Source: Litsea cubeba
Lineage: Eukaryota > Streptophyta > Magnoliopsida > Laurales > Lauraceae
Assembly: GCA_012931725.1 (NCBI GenBank)
Contig: CM022949.1
Span: 817,558-881,557, forward strand
Direction of reading: 5' to 3'
Length of the DNA: 64,000 nucleotides
Positions 1 to 11,241 of this stretch are shown in pieces. The notes below the pieces were generated by a model. It was not told the DNA's origin, did not search any database, and worked only from the letters and a program-made list of their open reading frames with translations. Within the stretch, counting starts at the first letter, position 1, and the number at the start of each line of letters is the position of its first letter. The position numbers and the translations under genes were made by a program.

Positions 1-140
1 GATTTGTCTAGAACTCAGATAAATTTCACAAAAACTCAGATAAATTTGTCAAAAACTCAGATAAATTTATTAGAAACTCAGATATATTTGCCAAAAACGC
101 AGATAATTTTATCAAAGACTCAGATAAATTTGTAAAAACC
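1..140. repeat. AT-rich minisatellite cut by the window edge
   Basis: About six imperfect tandem units of roughly 21-24 bp, each built around the phrase ACTCAGATAAATTTGT followed by a short A run. Units differ by point changes and small indels. The array is open at the left edge, so its true length is unknown. One further isolated copy of the phrase lies near 445-460. No coding role is visible. Confidence 0.8.
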
Positions 141-1783
141 AACCTCCGGCGATGGGAACAGTTAACGTCCAGCAATGAACGGTGACAAACAACGGCAGGA
201 GCGGCTTCAAATCAAAACCCCAATGAATCCCACCTCCATCACCACCACAAATTAACAAAAATCAGTGAAGAAGAAGATGAATTAATCTGCAAAAACCCCC
301 TAGTTTTCATCAACCGCACAAAACCAGAAGAAGAAAAACAAGAAAAGGAAGACAAAGGAGAAGTTGCAGAGAGAGAGAGATGGGAGGTAACAGAAAAACC
401 AGGTGGAAGATCGCTTTTCATCTTCTTCCTCCTAAAAACTAGGCCCTCAGATAAATTTGATACTAGGATTGGGCTATGGCTGGGCTTTCATAGCTGGTCA
501 GGTCAGAACCAACCCGCACCAAACCCAACCTCCTTCTTCTTCTTTGTGCTATTCTGTTCCGGTCTACAACACAGAACATGACCGATTTATTCTGGTTTCT
601 GCAACCAGAAATCAACGACCAACAACTCTGTTGCTTTCTCGTTCCTCAAGTCAGGCGATGGCACGGTGCGTCATCCGATGGAAATCCTCCTTCTCCGGCG
701 ACATGCAGGAGGTTCGACGATCCTGCAAATCAAGAACTCAGGCGGCCAGCCAAGGGAAAACGATCGTGTGGACGGCCTCCGTTTCTAATATCACAACTCT
801 TTCAGCTAGAGCCCACCTATCCTGCAAAATCAAGAAGAAAGGCACAAGTGGAGTAATAACTAAGTAGCTAGAGGAAAAGGTAGAACATCTTTTCAACTTT
901 TTTCTCTGCACTCCGTTTCAAGTCAACATCACATCATCCTTTTGCTGTATTGTAGCACTATAAGCTTCGATGGTCCTTCGAAAGTTGTACTACAGAGAGT
1001 TGAGACCGCCCATTCATTGTCGTATTGTCTTATTCGCTGGTGTTATATGAACAAGGCGACAATGAAGAAAGGGGCAAATTGGACCTTTCAGATATGAATA
1101 AGTGTGAGAGGAACTTTTGGCTGCATGACTTTCTTTTTGTGGACCGTTTGCAACAAAGTTATGTTATGAGGGACCTCCGGCCAAAGCACCCCCCCCCCCC
1201 CCAAAAAAAAAAAAAAAAAAAAAAAAAATCTTTCCTAAAACAAAACATAAATAGATATCAATATCAAACATAGTAATATTTGTAGAAGTCCTAAGGGGTT
1301 TTTGTATATATCCCCAGGGTTTTATAATTTGTAATTAGGCCCCTATGGTTTTGGTATTTAGTGATGCATCCCTGCCTTTAATTGCATGTCCCCAAAATCA
1401 TAGCCTTTCAATTGCCATAAGTTTTTAGAGATAAATGACACATTTGCTTTTATCTTATCCCTATATGCATAATCTCAAAAGCTTGAACTTGTTTTTCTCC
1501 GAAACTTATAATATTGACTGTTACTATAGTACATTTAGCTGGAGAAGAGTAATATTCCTATGTAAATCCATTTTTGCTAATATGGGGCCCATTTCATTAA
1601 ATCCAAATCGATGATAATGACAATTAACACCTGTACATATATAATTTGCTATAATTAACCAAATTCATGCATGACCCACTATCGCATTGATAAAAACTTT
1701 AACACAAACCTTATGGTGGTTCCTCATTCTTCTTAGGACTACTAATTTTGGGGATATGGAATTTATTAAAGTAAAAAAGTAGG
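141..1783. other. Non-coding stretch without a supported gene
   Basis: No recognisable gene. The longest open frames (457-867 and 578-856) are low-complexity Ser/Arg-rich readings with no family resemblance and no splice context I could support. A C14 run followed directly by A26 (1189-1228) may be a poly-A tail relic or a sequencing-prone homopolymer. Confidence 0.5.
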
Positions 1784-2206
1784 GATGCATCTAGAGATGT
1801 CAAGTGGGCCGTGCCGGCCCGGCCCGCCAGTCAACGGGCTGTGGCACGGCACGGCCCGGTCAACGGCACGGCCCACTGGGCACGGCCCATGACGCGGGCC
1901 GTGCTGGGCCGAGCTGCGCACGGCCCGCTGGCCCGTTTGGCACGGCCCGCCAGGCCCGCTGGCCTAGTGGGCCAGCACTTGCAGCCCGCCAGGCCCGCCT
2001 GTATAGGCCCGCCAGCCCGCCAGCCCGCCAGCCCGCGGCCCGCCAGCCCGCCAGGCACGCCCAACGGTCGGCCCGACGGGCCGGCCCGCCAGCACGCCCA
2101 ACAGCCATTTTTTTTAAAAAAATACCATTTACCCCCCCCCCCCCCCCAACAGCTATAAAACGGTCATCTAAGGGGTATTTTGTGTCATTTTTCATTATAC
2201 TAAGTC

Positions 2207-2214
2207 TATAAATA
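2207..2214 (+). promoter_or_regulatory. Probable TATA box of the hAT transposase gene
   Basis: TATAAATA lies about 330 bp upstream of the transposase ATG at 2547 and just inside the GC-rich left subterminal region. A CT-rich leader follows. The spacing suits a promoter with a long or intron-containing 5' untranslated region. Inference only. Confidence 0.45.
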
Positions 2215-2546
2215 TCCTAACCCTCCCATTCTCATTCCTCACCAATTACACATTTCTCATTCTCACCAATTTACACAACTCTCTCATTCTCTAACTCTCT
2301 CTCAAAGCATTCAACTCTTTCACTCTCTAAGAAGTTTTTGGAGGACCAAAGATCAAGTCATCAAGAGACAAGATTAAAGGGGCCTTCAAAGATTTAGAGG
2401 TATTTATAATATTTAGATTTGAGATTCCATATATATAAGTTTATATTATATTAACTCTCATTTTCTCCCCTTTCTTATAATAAATTATCACAAAAGAAGG
2501 CTATTAGCATATTACTATTATCATTTATAAATTTATTCTTTGAAAT

Positions 2547-4610
2547 ATGGCTAGAAGATTTCCCACAGAATCTTCATCCGTTAATTTAGAGGCAGGAGAA
2601 GATTTTATTGAATTACAAGATCAAGTAGGTGATTTACCACCCCCCTTTCCTCAGAGTTCCCAAAAACCAAACAAGAGGAGTAGAACTTCAGCAGTTTGGG
2701 ATATATATACAAGGTATGATGTTATTGAAAATGGAAAGAATGTTGAAAAGGCAAAATGCACATTGTGTGGTAAGATTTATAGTGCCCAGTCAAAAGGGGG
2801 GTACCGGCCATTTGTCAAGACATAGGAAAACATGTTTACAAAAGCATAGGCCAGAGAATGCAGGGACAGGGGGGCCTGGTTCACAAACCCAAATTTCTAC
2901 TACTGGTGGTGGTAGTAGTAGTAGCAGTTTGGGTATTTTTTCTTATAATGCACAAAGTGCTAGACAAGGTCTTGTTAAAATGATTGTTTTGTCCGAATTA
3001 CCATTTATTTTTGTTGAAAATGAGTTTTTTGAAGAATGGGTCCAGAAATACTGTCAACCACAATTTCACAGTATTTCAAGAAATACAGCCAGAAATGATG
3101 CTATTAGACTCTGGCAGGAAGAGAAAATAAATATAAAAAAACTATTTTGCGGAATCTCCTGGTAGAATATCCATAACCACAGATATGTGGACTTCTAAAG
3201 GGGGTGATAGTTATCTTTGTATTACTGCACATAATATAGATGCAAAATGGATTATGAATAAACGTATACTTTGTTTTAGCACTCTTGAATGGCCACACAA
3301 TGGAACTAGGATAAGTACATTTATTTTGGAAAAACTAGATGAATATAGTATTAAGGAAAAAGTTTTATCTGTAACTTTAGATAATGCTAGTAATAATACA
3401 GTGGCTATTGAATTAATGAGAATGCAGATGTCACTTGCAACTTTGATAGATAGTTCTATCTTTCAAAATAGATGTGTATGTCACATCTTAAATCTTATTG
3501 CAAAAGTTGGTTTAAAGCACATTATAAGTTATACAGATGCTATTAAAGACATTGCTAAATTTATTTTTTGCTCCGCACAAAGAAGACAATTGTATGCCCA
3601 AATATGTGCGAGGCAAGGCGTATCAGCTATTAAACTGCCTAAAGAAGTTGAACATAGATGGAATTCTATGTATGATTTGTTAAACAAGGCACTTTCTAGA
3701 AAAAACTGTTTTGAATGAATTTTGTGCTTTTCATGCACAAGATTTAATGATTAGTGATGAACATTGGGAGTTATGTGCCCATATAAGAGATTTATTAGAA
3801 CCTTTTTATACTTCAACATTATTTTTTTCCGGGATATATTATCCCACATCTAATGAAGCTTTAATGAAACTTTTTAAAATTACTTTACAATTCAGTAGAT
3901 TTAGAGATCATTTTTTACTTGGTAGCACTATTAGAGACATGGAAGTCAAATTTAATAAATATTGGAAAGAGGCTCCAATGACATTTTCTTTAGCTGCTGT
4001 ATTTGATCCTAGGTTAAAATTAAGTGGTGTACAGTTTTTTATTGATGGAATAAATAAAAATATGAATTATACAGATTCAAATAATTTTTCAAATATAATG
4101 GCACAATTACAAGCACTTTTTCAATTTTATTGTGAGCAAATGGGTACAGCTGGGCTTAGTATGGGCAATACAGAAGTCCAGTATACAGGTGTTCCTGAGT
4201 GGGAGGTGTGGTATTCTTCCCTGTCCACGGGCATGGCATCCAGCTCAAGCTCAAGTAGCAACACTGTGACGGAGTTATCATCGTATCTTGACGTAGGTGT
4301 AATTAGGATGCAGGATGCATCCACTTTTGACCTTTTAGCCTGGTGGAAGCAACAGGAAAGCATTTATCCAGTGTTGGCAGCCATGGCTCGTGATCTATTA
4401 ACTATTCCTATGTCTTCTGTAGCATCAGAACAGGCTTTTAGTGCAGGTGGACGTGTAGTAGAAGACAGAAGAACAAATCTCACTGAAGAAACGGTGGAGT
4501 GTTGTGTTTGCCTACGAGACTGGTACTTAGCAGATAAGAGGAAGCAAGAGTTAACATCATTAATGGAAGATTTTGATCCAGCAGAATACATTAGTGGACT
4601 ACAAATCTGA
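2547..4610 (+). pseudogene. hAT transposase, BED zinc finger type, with three frameshifts
   Basis: The reading starts at ATG 2547 and ends at TGA 4608-4610. In order it shows a BED-type zinc finger (CTLC pair, then HLSRH after the first shift), an RNase H-like core with the first acidic motif ITTDMWTS (near 3172-3195) and the second, TLDNASNN (near 3375-3400), and the cysteine/histidine motif CVCHILNL (near 3475). A middle hAT region follows (YYPTSNEALMKLF, AAVFDPRLKL), then the C-terminal dimerisation segment (LLAWWKQQE, SSVASEQAFSAGG) holding the conserved glutamate. The frame is lost three times, each time at a homopolymer: G6 at 2796-2801, A7 at about 3135-3141 and A6 at 3700-3705. There are no other stops. 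Either the copy is dead or these are homopolymer sequencing errors; the rest of the protein looks intact. Confidence 0.9.
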
Positions 4611-5158
4611 TTTTTTACTTTTTTCTTCATTGTAATTTATAAGTTTTTCATTCTTTTTTTTTTATTTTCTAAAAAGATTGTAAGGTTTTGAAGGTAATCC
4701 TATTTAGAAACCTTCAAGAAGTTAAGATCCAAATGGTTCTCTCTTCTCAGTGGAGTAGGTCGAGTTTGACCGAACCACTTAAATATCTTTGTCATTCTCC
4801 TTGCTTGTGTTCTAATTTTTATTTTTAATACTGATAAGAAAAAGAAAAATCATATATAGTACTTAAGTAATATGTGAGTAAATATCTATAAATTAATTTG
4901 AACCACTCAATCATTTGTCAAATGTTTGTATAAGTTTAAATGTTTAGAAAAGTAACTATTGAAAAATTAATGACTATTGATCGAAAATCAAATTCAAATC
5001 CATGTCGTTACGGACTTACGCTTACGTTACGCCTTACGGTAATTATATATCTATATTAGTCTAAAAAAAAAAAAAAAAAAAGCCTGGCCCGCGGGCCGGC
5101 CCGGCACGGCCCGCTCCAGCCCGCCCCACTGTGGGCCGTGCCAGTGGGCCGTGCCGTG

Positions 5159-5221
5159 CCAGGGGTTTTCCCCTGGCGGGCCGTGCCAGTGGGCCGTGCC
5201 GTGCCAGGGGTTTTCCCCTGG
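5159..5221. repeat. Two tandem hairpins in the right subterminal region of the hAT element
   Basis: The palindrome CCAGGGGTTTTCCCCTGG occurs at 5159-5176 and again at 5204-5221, a 45-bp period, separated by GCGGGCCGTGCC-type sequence. Each copy can form a 7-bp stem with a 4-nt loop. They lie inside the GGCC-rich subterminal zone of the transposon. Confidence 0.85.
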
Positions 5222-5348
5222 CGGGCCGTGCCGTGCCGGCCCGTTAGCTGAGGCGGGCCGTGCCGGCCCGGCCCACGGCACGGGCGGGCCGAGAATTTAG
5301 CGGGCCGTGCCGGCACGGCACGGCCCGTTTGACATGCCTAGATGCATC

Positions 5349-6045
5349 ACTGAATAAATACATTGGCATATTTACAAATTCTATAAATCTTAGTGAGCTA
5401 TATACAAAAAACTAAAGGAGTAATTCCAGTTATTATTATTAGAAATAGGGTTACAAAATCTTTTTTCTTTTAACTTCTTTTTACACAGGATATGAGCTCA
5501 CACACCCACCTACACTATATATGTTCCCAACTAGCTCAACACGCAGCTCAACACAGTAAAAGATCTCACACTGGCGGATTGAATGTGCAATCCTGCTCTA
5601 TGGGGCTCACTTGAGCCCACCTTTTATAAGTGCAGCTCTTTTTTTACTCTTATCCCCCATTATCTGGCTTTTCGCGCTCAGTTTTATGCTTATTAAACCT
5701 TTAGACACCGTTATATTGATTTTAAAAAAATAAATGACTAAAAGGACACTAAAATTTAAGACCCTTAAATCAAGGGCTAGCCAAGATGATCTGATGGGGT
5801 GGTTTTTTTTTTTTGCATAACTCTTATCCACAAAGAGATATTTTCAATCTATCTCATCCTATCCCAAATGATAGGAAATCATCCAAGTGGGCCCCACTGG
5901 ACAACTGTATATTGTGCATATACAATCTGCTCGTTGATGGAAATCTCCCTTATATCAATCACAAGTGTTCCAATAAAAACTCACAAGATTACATTACCCA
6001 GGTAATTAAAAGACTTTTAATTATGTAGATTGTTGTGTAGTTATT
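5349..6045. other. AT-rich intergenic stretch
   Basis: No gene, RNA or element boundary was recognised. The short open frames around 5607-6028 are low-complexity and unsupported. Confidence 0.5.
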
Positions 6046-6060
6046 AATATAATTAGTGTT

Positions 6061-6187
6061 TCTTTTTTGGGTACCCCAAAGCTAAGGGAGCTGGGACCCA
6101 AGAGAGAGACCATACAAGTTGGGAAGGGAGCCTGCATACGCGGGAAGTGCCACTCCTTACGTACCACTCAGGTAAGGAGCCGTTCCC
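6061..6187 (-). mobile_element. Short tRNA-like SINE with perfect 15-bp target duplication
   Basis: The 127-bp body is flanked by a perfect direct repeat AATATAATTAGTGTT at 6046-6060 and 6188-6202. Read on the minus strand, it starts with CGGCTCCTTACCTGAGTGG, which resembles a Pol III A box. It ends in a short A-rich tail (AAAAAAGA) next to the target repeat. It shares its 5' part with the SINE at 55618-55826 but is shorter and lacks a clear B box, so it is probably an internally deleted copy. Confidence 0.75.
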
Positions 6188-6202
6188 AATATAATTAGTG
6201 TT

Positions 6203-9080
6203 AAGTAAACCCAAGTATATTAATTGAGGGAAGGTCATTTTCTTTAACTCATACAATTTAATTGATTGATATTTAATAGTACCATTTTATTATCCGTAGT
6301 ATGTCGAACATTTGTAATTGTAACAATATATATGATCCTACCCACGTTTATGGGTCACGGGTCAGGTCCAGTTTAACCAATGTTATCACCACCTACTTAT
6401 GTTTCTGACCATCCATCCATCTATAGACCATTTACCCACTGTTAATTAAGATTTTCCAATAGTTGCCCCTCTTTTTTTTTTTTTGGTTAACATGAGGCTA
6501 GGGTTCACCCTGATCAATCACGACCGATTTTCGGATTTGGCCTTGTTATGGTCCAGTTTCTCAGGCCCAGAATTCATGCTAGGTCTTTAAATTCAATCCT
6601 CAGGCCAAGGCCCACTTACACACATAATCAGGCTCACCCATAAACGGTAAGATTTAGATGGGAACAAGGATTAAGGTTCTTTCATGTGCATGGTCATTAT
6701 TTGATTGTATACAATGATCTGCCCAACAAAAGCCTAATTCCAACTTCTTTCCTAGATGCAGCTATAGGTCAACTGCAGAGTACAGGTGAGGGTTTGAGTT
6801 AGGGCCAGTTTCAATTGAAAACTGGGCCCTTTTGCACAGATATATCTTGGGCCAATTTCCCTTCATAAGGACCCAGTTTTGGGAAAAAAAATGCAAGCAG
6901 AGAGTTCATGTCAGCATGCAAATCAGACCCATTTATTCTTTCAGAGACAGGTCTGTACAAGACCAGCATCAATATGGTTGTTTTATTCTACTAAAAAAAC
7001 ATGGTATTTTTAATGTAGTTTTAAGGCCCAACAAGTGCAACACCCATGTGGAATGCAGACCCATCACAAGTTAAAAGCCAGGTTCTTACTGTCATAAGCA
7101 GATTCAACTTTTAAGTTCCAACAAGTGTTACACCCATATGTAGAGCAGATCTATCCCAATCTAAAAGTTAGGCCAAACCAACACATCTACTACTTGTCAA
7201 GCCAATTTTACATTTAGTATTGGTCTAATCTGGTCATCTGTTTGTATGCGCAGTTGGTTCATTGCATAAATTTGGTCAAGTATGTGTGGATCCAGGTCAT
7301 TGCATTGCATGGTTCTAAGCTACTGCCTTGGCGTTTGTACATGCAATGCAGGTCCTTTTTTTTTTTTTTTTGGGGGGGGGTGGGGGGACAAGTTTTAGAT
7401 CCAACCTCAGCTCAAACTGGGCCAGGTCTGCCTAAATCATAACCAGGCCTTATTAATATGAGTATTTGTTGACTCTTTAGTCATCTAGACAAATTTATTG
7501 TGAAAACCAATGACCTGAGGCCTTCTCTATTTTGCTCAATGGTTCCCCCTTTGAGAAAATCATCCCAACTAGAGGTCTCACACAAGTAGATTCTTTGTCA
7601 AACTTGTTCCGAATGTTGATTAGAGCTGAAAAAGATGGTCTGATTCAAGGTGGGTAACATGTAAATGGGTTCGGTTGGGTTGGCAAATCATATGCGGTTG
7701 ACCTGGTTCGGTTGCCTTTGGGTCGGGTTGTAACGCGGTCATGTGTTCCATGTGGTATAGTTTTGAGGAGAGGTTTTAGGAGAAATGGATGGATCCAGTG
7801 GGAATGTAGTCACCATAGTTGTGAAATTCATATTGTTTTGGACAAAAATCTTGAGAAATTTTATTTCAATCTACACATCAAAACGAAACAGCCCCACACA
7901 ACATTTCGGTTAAGATTTTGGCAAATTTTGTCCGATTTCACTGGATTTCGGAAACTTTGGCCAAATTTTTTTTTTTTTAAAACAGGACTTGTTGCATTTT
8001 TTTAAAAAAGCCCTAACCCCAACCCTAAGCCCTCTTTCGAAGAGAAATAAAGGAATAAAAAAGAGGAAGAAGAAAGATTCCACTTAAAATATATTCCCCA
8101 ATCAAATTCCAATTAGAATAAACCGCTAATCAAATTTCTACATGTGTGTATAGATATGAAATCTTTTATCCAAAACATAAGTGAGAAAGGTTTCACTGAA
8201 ATTCTTGAACTGGCTGAAATCCTTATTCGAAAGTCAAACTGAAAGGGCATCCCAAACGAAATTCACAACTATGGTGGTGACACCTACCATGTAGGCTTTT
8301 AGTGGGCCAATGTCTGTCCCGAATCCACCTAAGACCAAGTTGATAACTAGATTTCGAATGTTTGCCAGGCCCAATTTCTCAGATTTAGGGTTTCAGACTC
8401 CAACTCTAGCTAATAGCAATCAGAAAAAAAAAAAAAAAAAAAATCTCTAATAGCAGTCAAACCTTTATCAGATTTGTCATTTGAGCCTTCAAAAAATTAC
8501 AAGGACTCATCGCCCAACCACCTGTATCAGAAGGTCTGGAATCGAGTCTCTAGGCTCCATGTTAAACTCGGACCCAGATTCGGGCTTTGAAATCATTCTT
8601 GATCCAGAATATAGGCTCATGAGACTGGCCCAAGATTTCTGCCCTCTCATAGGCCTTTGGATAAAACCATATTGTCCAAAATCTATGTTGATGTGATGAA
8701 AGCCCATTCCAATTAAGGGATGCCTATGGTCATACAATCATGATATTGTTGAGAAATTTGATTTTTCTCCATCCATGTAAGGACTCCTTCACATTGATTG
8801 AATCACCACACAATTCCTCCCACCCTAATTATGACCATTTCAAGTGTCAATGGTCAAACTGTCCAAACATAGCATCTTTTCTCCCTTCATTCACACACCA
8901 GCACTCCCACCAAAATTGGCGGGAGATGCATGTCTCTCCCCCACTAGTTTTTAAAAATCAGTTATTCTTAACCCCCTCTTATATCTCTCCTCTCTCCCTC
9001 CTTTCCCACAGGACTTGTTGGGAAGAAGACCTCTCTCTTTCATTCATTCCTCCGTCTGAGCCAAAAATATTCATCAAGAC
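6203..9080. other. Intergenic stretch upstream of the AGP gene
   Basis: No gene was recognised. The region is rich in GGGCC/GGCCCA motifs typical of degraded plant transposons. It has a T17 run followed by a G-rich tract near 7363-7387, a T10 run near 7968 and an A19 run near 8425. The last 120 bp before 9081 are CT-rich and probably contain the 5' leader of the AGP gene. No convincing TATA box could be assigned. Confidence 0.5.
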
Positions 9081-9854
9081 ATGGCGTGTTCCAAATCCTT
9101 CATCTTCATCTTCCTCACCTTCTTCCTCCTCATCTCCTCTGTCATCTCCACCGACATTGTAGCGGCTGCTGCCAATGCGACTTCGAGTCTTGTCAATGCA
9201 ACTGCACCTGCCTCTGCCGCTGCCAATGCGACTGCGAGTCTTGCCAATGCAACTGCTCCTGCTCCTGCCGCTGCCGCTGCCAATGCACCTGCTCCTGCCG
9301 CCGCTGCTGCTAATGCAACAGCACCAGCAGCTGGTGCCGGTGCAACTGCTCCGGCCGCTGGTGGCGCCAATGCACCTGCTCCAGCAGCCGCTAGGCCCGC
9401 TACCAATGCAAAAGCCCCCGCCCCCAACACCGCAGCTGCTCCGGCGGCGACAAACGCAACGGCTCCCACAACAAATGCAACTGCCCCAGCTGCGAAATCG
9501 CCCTCCGGAAGCGCCCCAGCTGGCGCTCCAGCAAGCAAAGCCCCCGCTGCCGCCCCCAAAGCCGGAGCCCCCAAGGCCTCTGGTCCTGCAGCTGATGCTC
9601 CAGCAGGTGGTCCGGCAGCTGATGGCCCCGCCTCCGGCTCTCCTGCCTCTTCCCCAGCTGGAGATGATGCACCCGCTTCCTCGCCACCTGCACCGGACGA
9701 TGGCGGCGACGGGCCCGCTGCCGATGGTCCTTCCGATGGCGCCGACGGGCCCGCTGCTGATGGTCCTTCAGATAAGGCTTCTTCAGGCAGGCTTGCATTC
9801 AGCATGGGCGCTAGTGTGATCTTGGGGTTGGCCGGAGTAGCTGCTGCTTTCTAA
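9081..9854 (+). CDS. GPI-anchored arabinogalactan-type protein
   Basis: Single-exon gene of 257 codons. Residues 1-24 form a typical signal peptide with a Phe/Leu/Ile core. The mature part (about 25-235) is dominated by Ala, Pro, Ser, Thr, Gly and Asn, with many AP, PA, SP and TP dipeptides that are sites of proline hydroxylation and O-glycosylation in AGPs. It also has seven NAT N-glycosylation sequons. From about residue 180 the composition becomes acidic, with repeated DGPAADGPSD. The last 20 residues are hydrophobic after a small-residue stretch (KASSGR), as in GPI-anchor signals. The product is therefore expected outside the plasma membrane as a proteoglycan backbone. High sequon density is unusual for classical AGPs, which are mainly O-glycosylated. 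The family call rests on composition and topology; no subgroup is assigned. Confidence 0.85.
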   Translation: MACSKSFIFIFLTFFLLISSVISTDIVAAAANATSSLVNATAPASAAANATASLANATAPAPAAAAANAPAPAAAAANATAPAAGAGATAPAAGGANAPAPAAARPATNAKAPAPNTAAAPAATNATAPTTNATAPAAKSPSGSAPAGAPASKAPAAAPKAGAPKASGPAADAPAGGPAADGPASGSPASSPAGDDAPASSPPAPDDGGDGPAADGPSDGADGPAADGPSDKASSGRLAFSMGASVILGLAGVAAAF

Positions 9855-10908
9855 ATTAATGCCATTCCAAAACGAAGGAGGAAAGGGCTGGTGGTGCATG
9901 AGAAATATCTATATCTATATATTCATGTATTATAGGACTTGGGTATGGAGTTTCTGATCAATGAATGGTTAAAAGCCCAAGAACTAGTAGTTTGTTCTCT
10001 ATTTCTGTTTAATGGACATGGCCCTTGATTGTGTTCATTTGTGTGTCAGTAGCTAATGTGACAAGTAAGGAATTCTTGCTTTCTTTTTATTCTTCTTTTC
10101 ATCTTTATCTATGTTATACTATACAAATTATAGAGAGCAAATGCATTTTTATTGATTTGTTCTTAATGTTAAGGATAATATGAGGATCTGAATGTTAACA
10201 AATAAGTTGTTAAGTTCAAAATAAGAACCCCTTTGGGTGGTTTGAAAAAGGTTTAAAGTAAATTGTAAACTTTGCTTTTAATTTTTTTTTAAATCGCGAT
10301 AAAATTAAATGGGCCCATCATATTTTCTGTTTTTTCTTTTTTTTTTTCTATCAAATTTGAAGTTAATGGTCAAAATTGAATTGAATCCTTCTGCTATAAT
10401 ATATAAAAATTTGAGGTATTTGGAGGAGATATTATTTGGGAGATTTTGTCATTAATTTGTATTTCCAAACATGAATTGCACAAAAGTCTTTTAATATATA
10501 TTCTCCCAAATAGTGTAATGATTAATTGGGCCACACGTTCCAAAATCTATGCACACCTTTCACTTTAGTAAATTAAATTCTTACGAATTTAGCACAAAAT
10601 TGTTTATGCATTTTATAAATGCTAGTTGTGTACATATACCGTGCGTTGGATCTGGGTTGGGTTCTCATGGATGCTGTGCAGGAGTGTAATTGTTAGAAAT
10701 GAGGAATATGCTGCCAGGATGAACCGATGCATGTACTGATGTGCAGTGGTAAACACAAGACCCCCAAAAATATTATTATGTTGGTCAAAATCACCATCTT
10801 CACATTAGTAAATAAGTACATGCCATGATTTAGATGTGTATGGATGTTTTAGATATTTCTCACAAATCTCTTGAAATCAATCCATGAAGATTTGAGATAT
10901 CGAATAAA
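9855..10908. other. 3' flank of the AGP gene and AT-rich intergenic DNA
   Basis: The first 150 bp after the stop probably hold the 3' untranslated region; AATGAA-like and TATA-rich stretches near 9910-9970 could serve as polyadenylation signals. Beyond that the sequence is AT-rich with no gene recognised. Confidence 0.45.
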
Positions 10909-11241
10909 GGTCATGTTTGGCAACCGAATTCTCATTACTCACCGATTTTCCTTGATGATTTGGGAAATCCATGTTTGACAATTGTAAATCCGATTTGAAC
11001 TGGTCAAAATTCTCATTTCAAGGATTTTCAAGTTTGACCCATCCTCATGGGATTTTGAAATCCTCACTTTTTGTGGATATATATACTGATACCAGATTTT
11101 CTCAACTATGTGTACTAATTTGCACCGATATCAATGTGAGATTATCAGCTATACAAATCCTTCTCGAGGAGTTCTCAAATCTACAACACTAGGGATCTTC
11201 AAATCTATGAATTCCTCACAAATTACCAGGCGTGCCCTAAA
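10909..11241. mobile_element. Possible MITE with short terminal inverted repeats
   Basis: The left end reads GGTCATGTTTGGCAA. The reverse complement of the right end reads GGGCACGCCTGGTAA, matching at 11 of 15 positions. A TAA trinucleotide lies close to both ends, which would fit PIF/Harbinger-type insertion. The interior is AT-rich and non-coding. Boundaries and superfamily are tentative. Confidence 0.35.

Larger units (their letters stand above)
1792..5340 (+). mobile_element. Complete hAT-superfamily DNA transposon (3549 bp)
   Basis: The element is flanked by a perfect 8-bp target-site duplication, GATGCATC, at 1784-1791 and 5341-5348; 8 bp is the hAT signature. The imperfect terminal inverted repeats begin TAGAGATGTCAA on the left and, on the complementary strand, TAGGCATGTCAA on the right. 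Both ends carry GC-rich subterminal regions (about 1800-2100 and 5080-5335) packed with GGCCCG/GGGCCGTGCC motifs in both orientations, probably transposase-binding clusters. The interior is AT-rich and holds one broken hAT transposase gene on the + strand. The perfect target duplication argues for a fairly recent insertion. The boundaries are well defined; the assignment to an Ac-like group is inference. Confidence 0.95.

Noticed and set aside
457..867. 136-codon open frame
   Set aside because: No recognisable domain, no promoter or splice context, and composition typical of chance frames.
1804..2211. Arg/Pro/Ala-rich open frames in the GGCC-rich block on both strands
   Set aside because: They are produced by the subterminal repeats of the hAT element and have no independent support.
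5051..5316. His/Gly/Pro-rich minus-strand frames
   Set aside because: Right subterminal repeats of the same hAT element.
9086..9313. Cysteine-rich frame resembling a metallothionein
   Set aside because: It is the +2 frame of the AGP gene; the Cys codons come from shifted reading of the repeated GCTGCCAATGCG text.
9074..9805. Long Gly/Ala-rich minus-strand frame over the AGP gene
   Set aside because: Antisense shadow of a GC-rich repetitive coding region; no signal peptide or family match.
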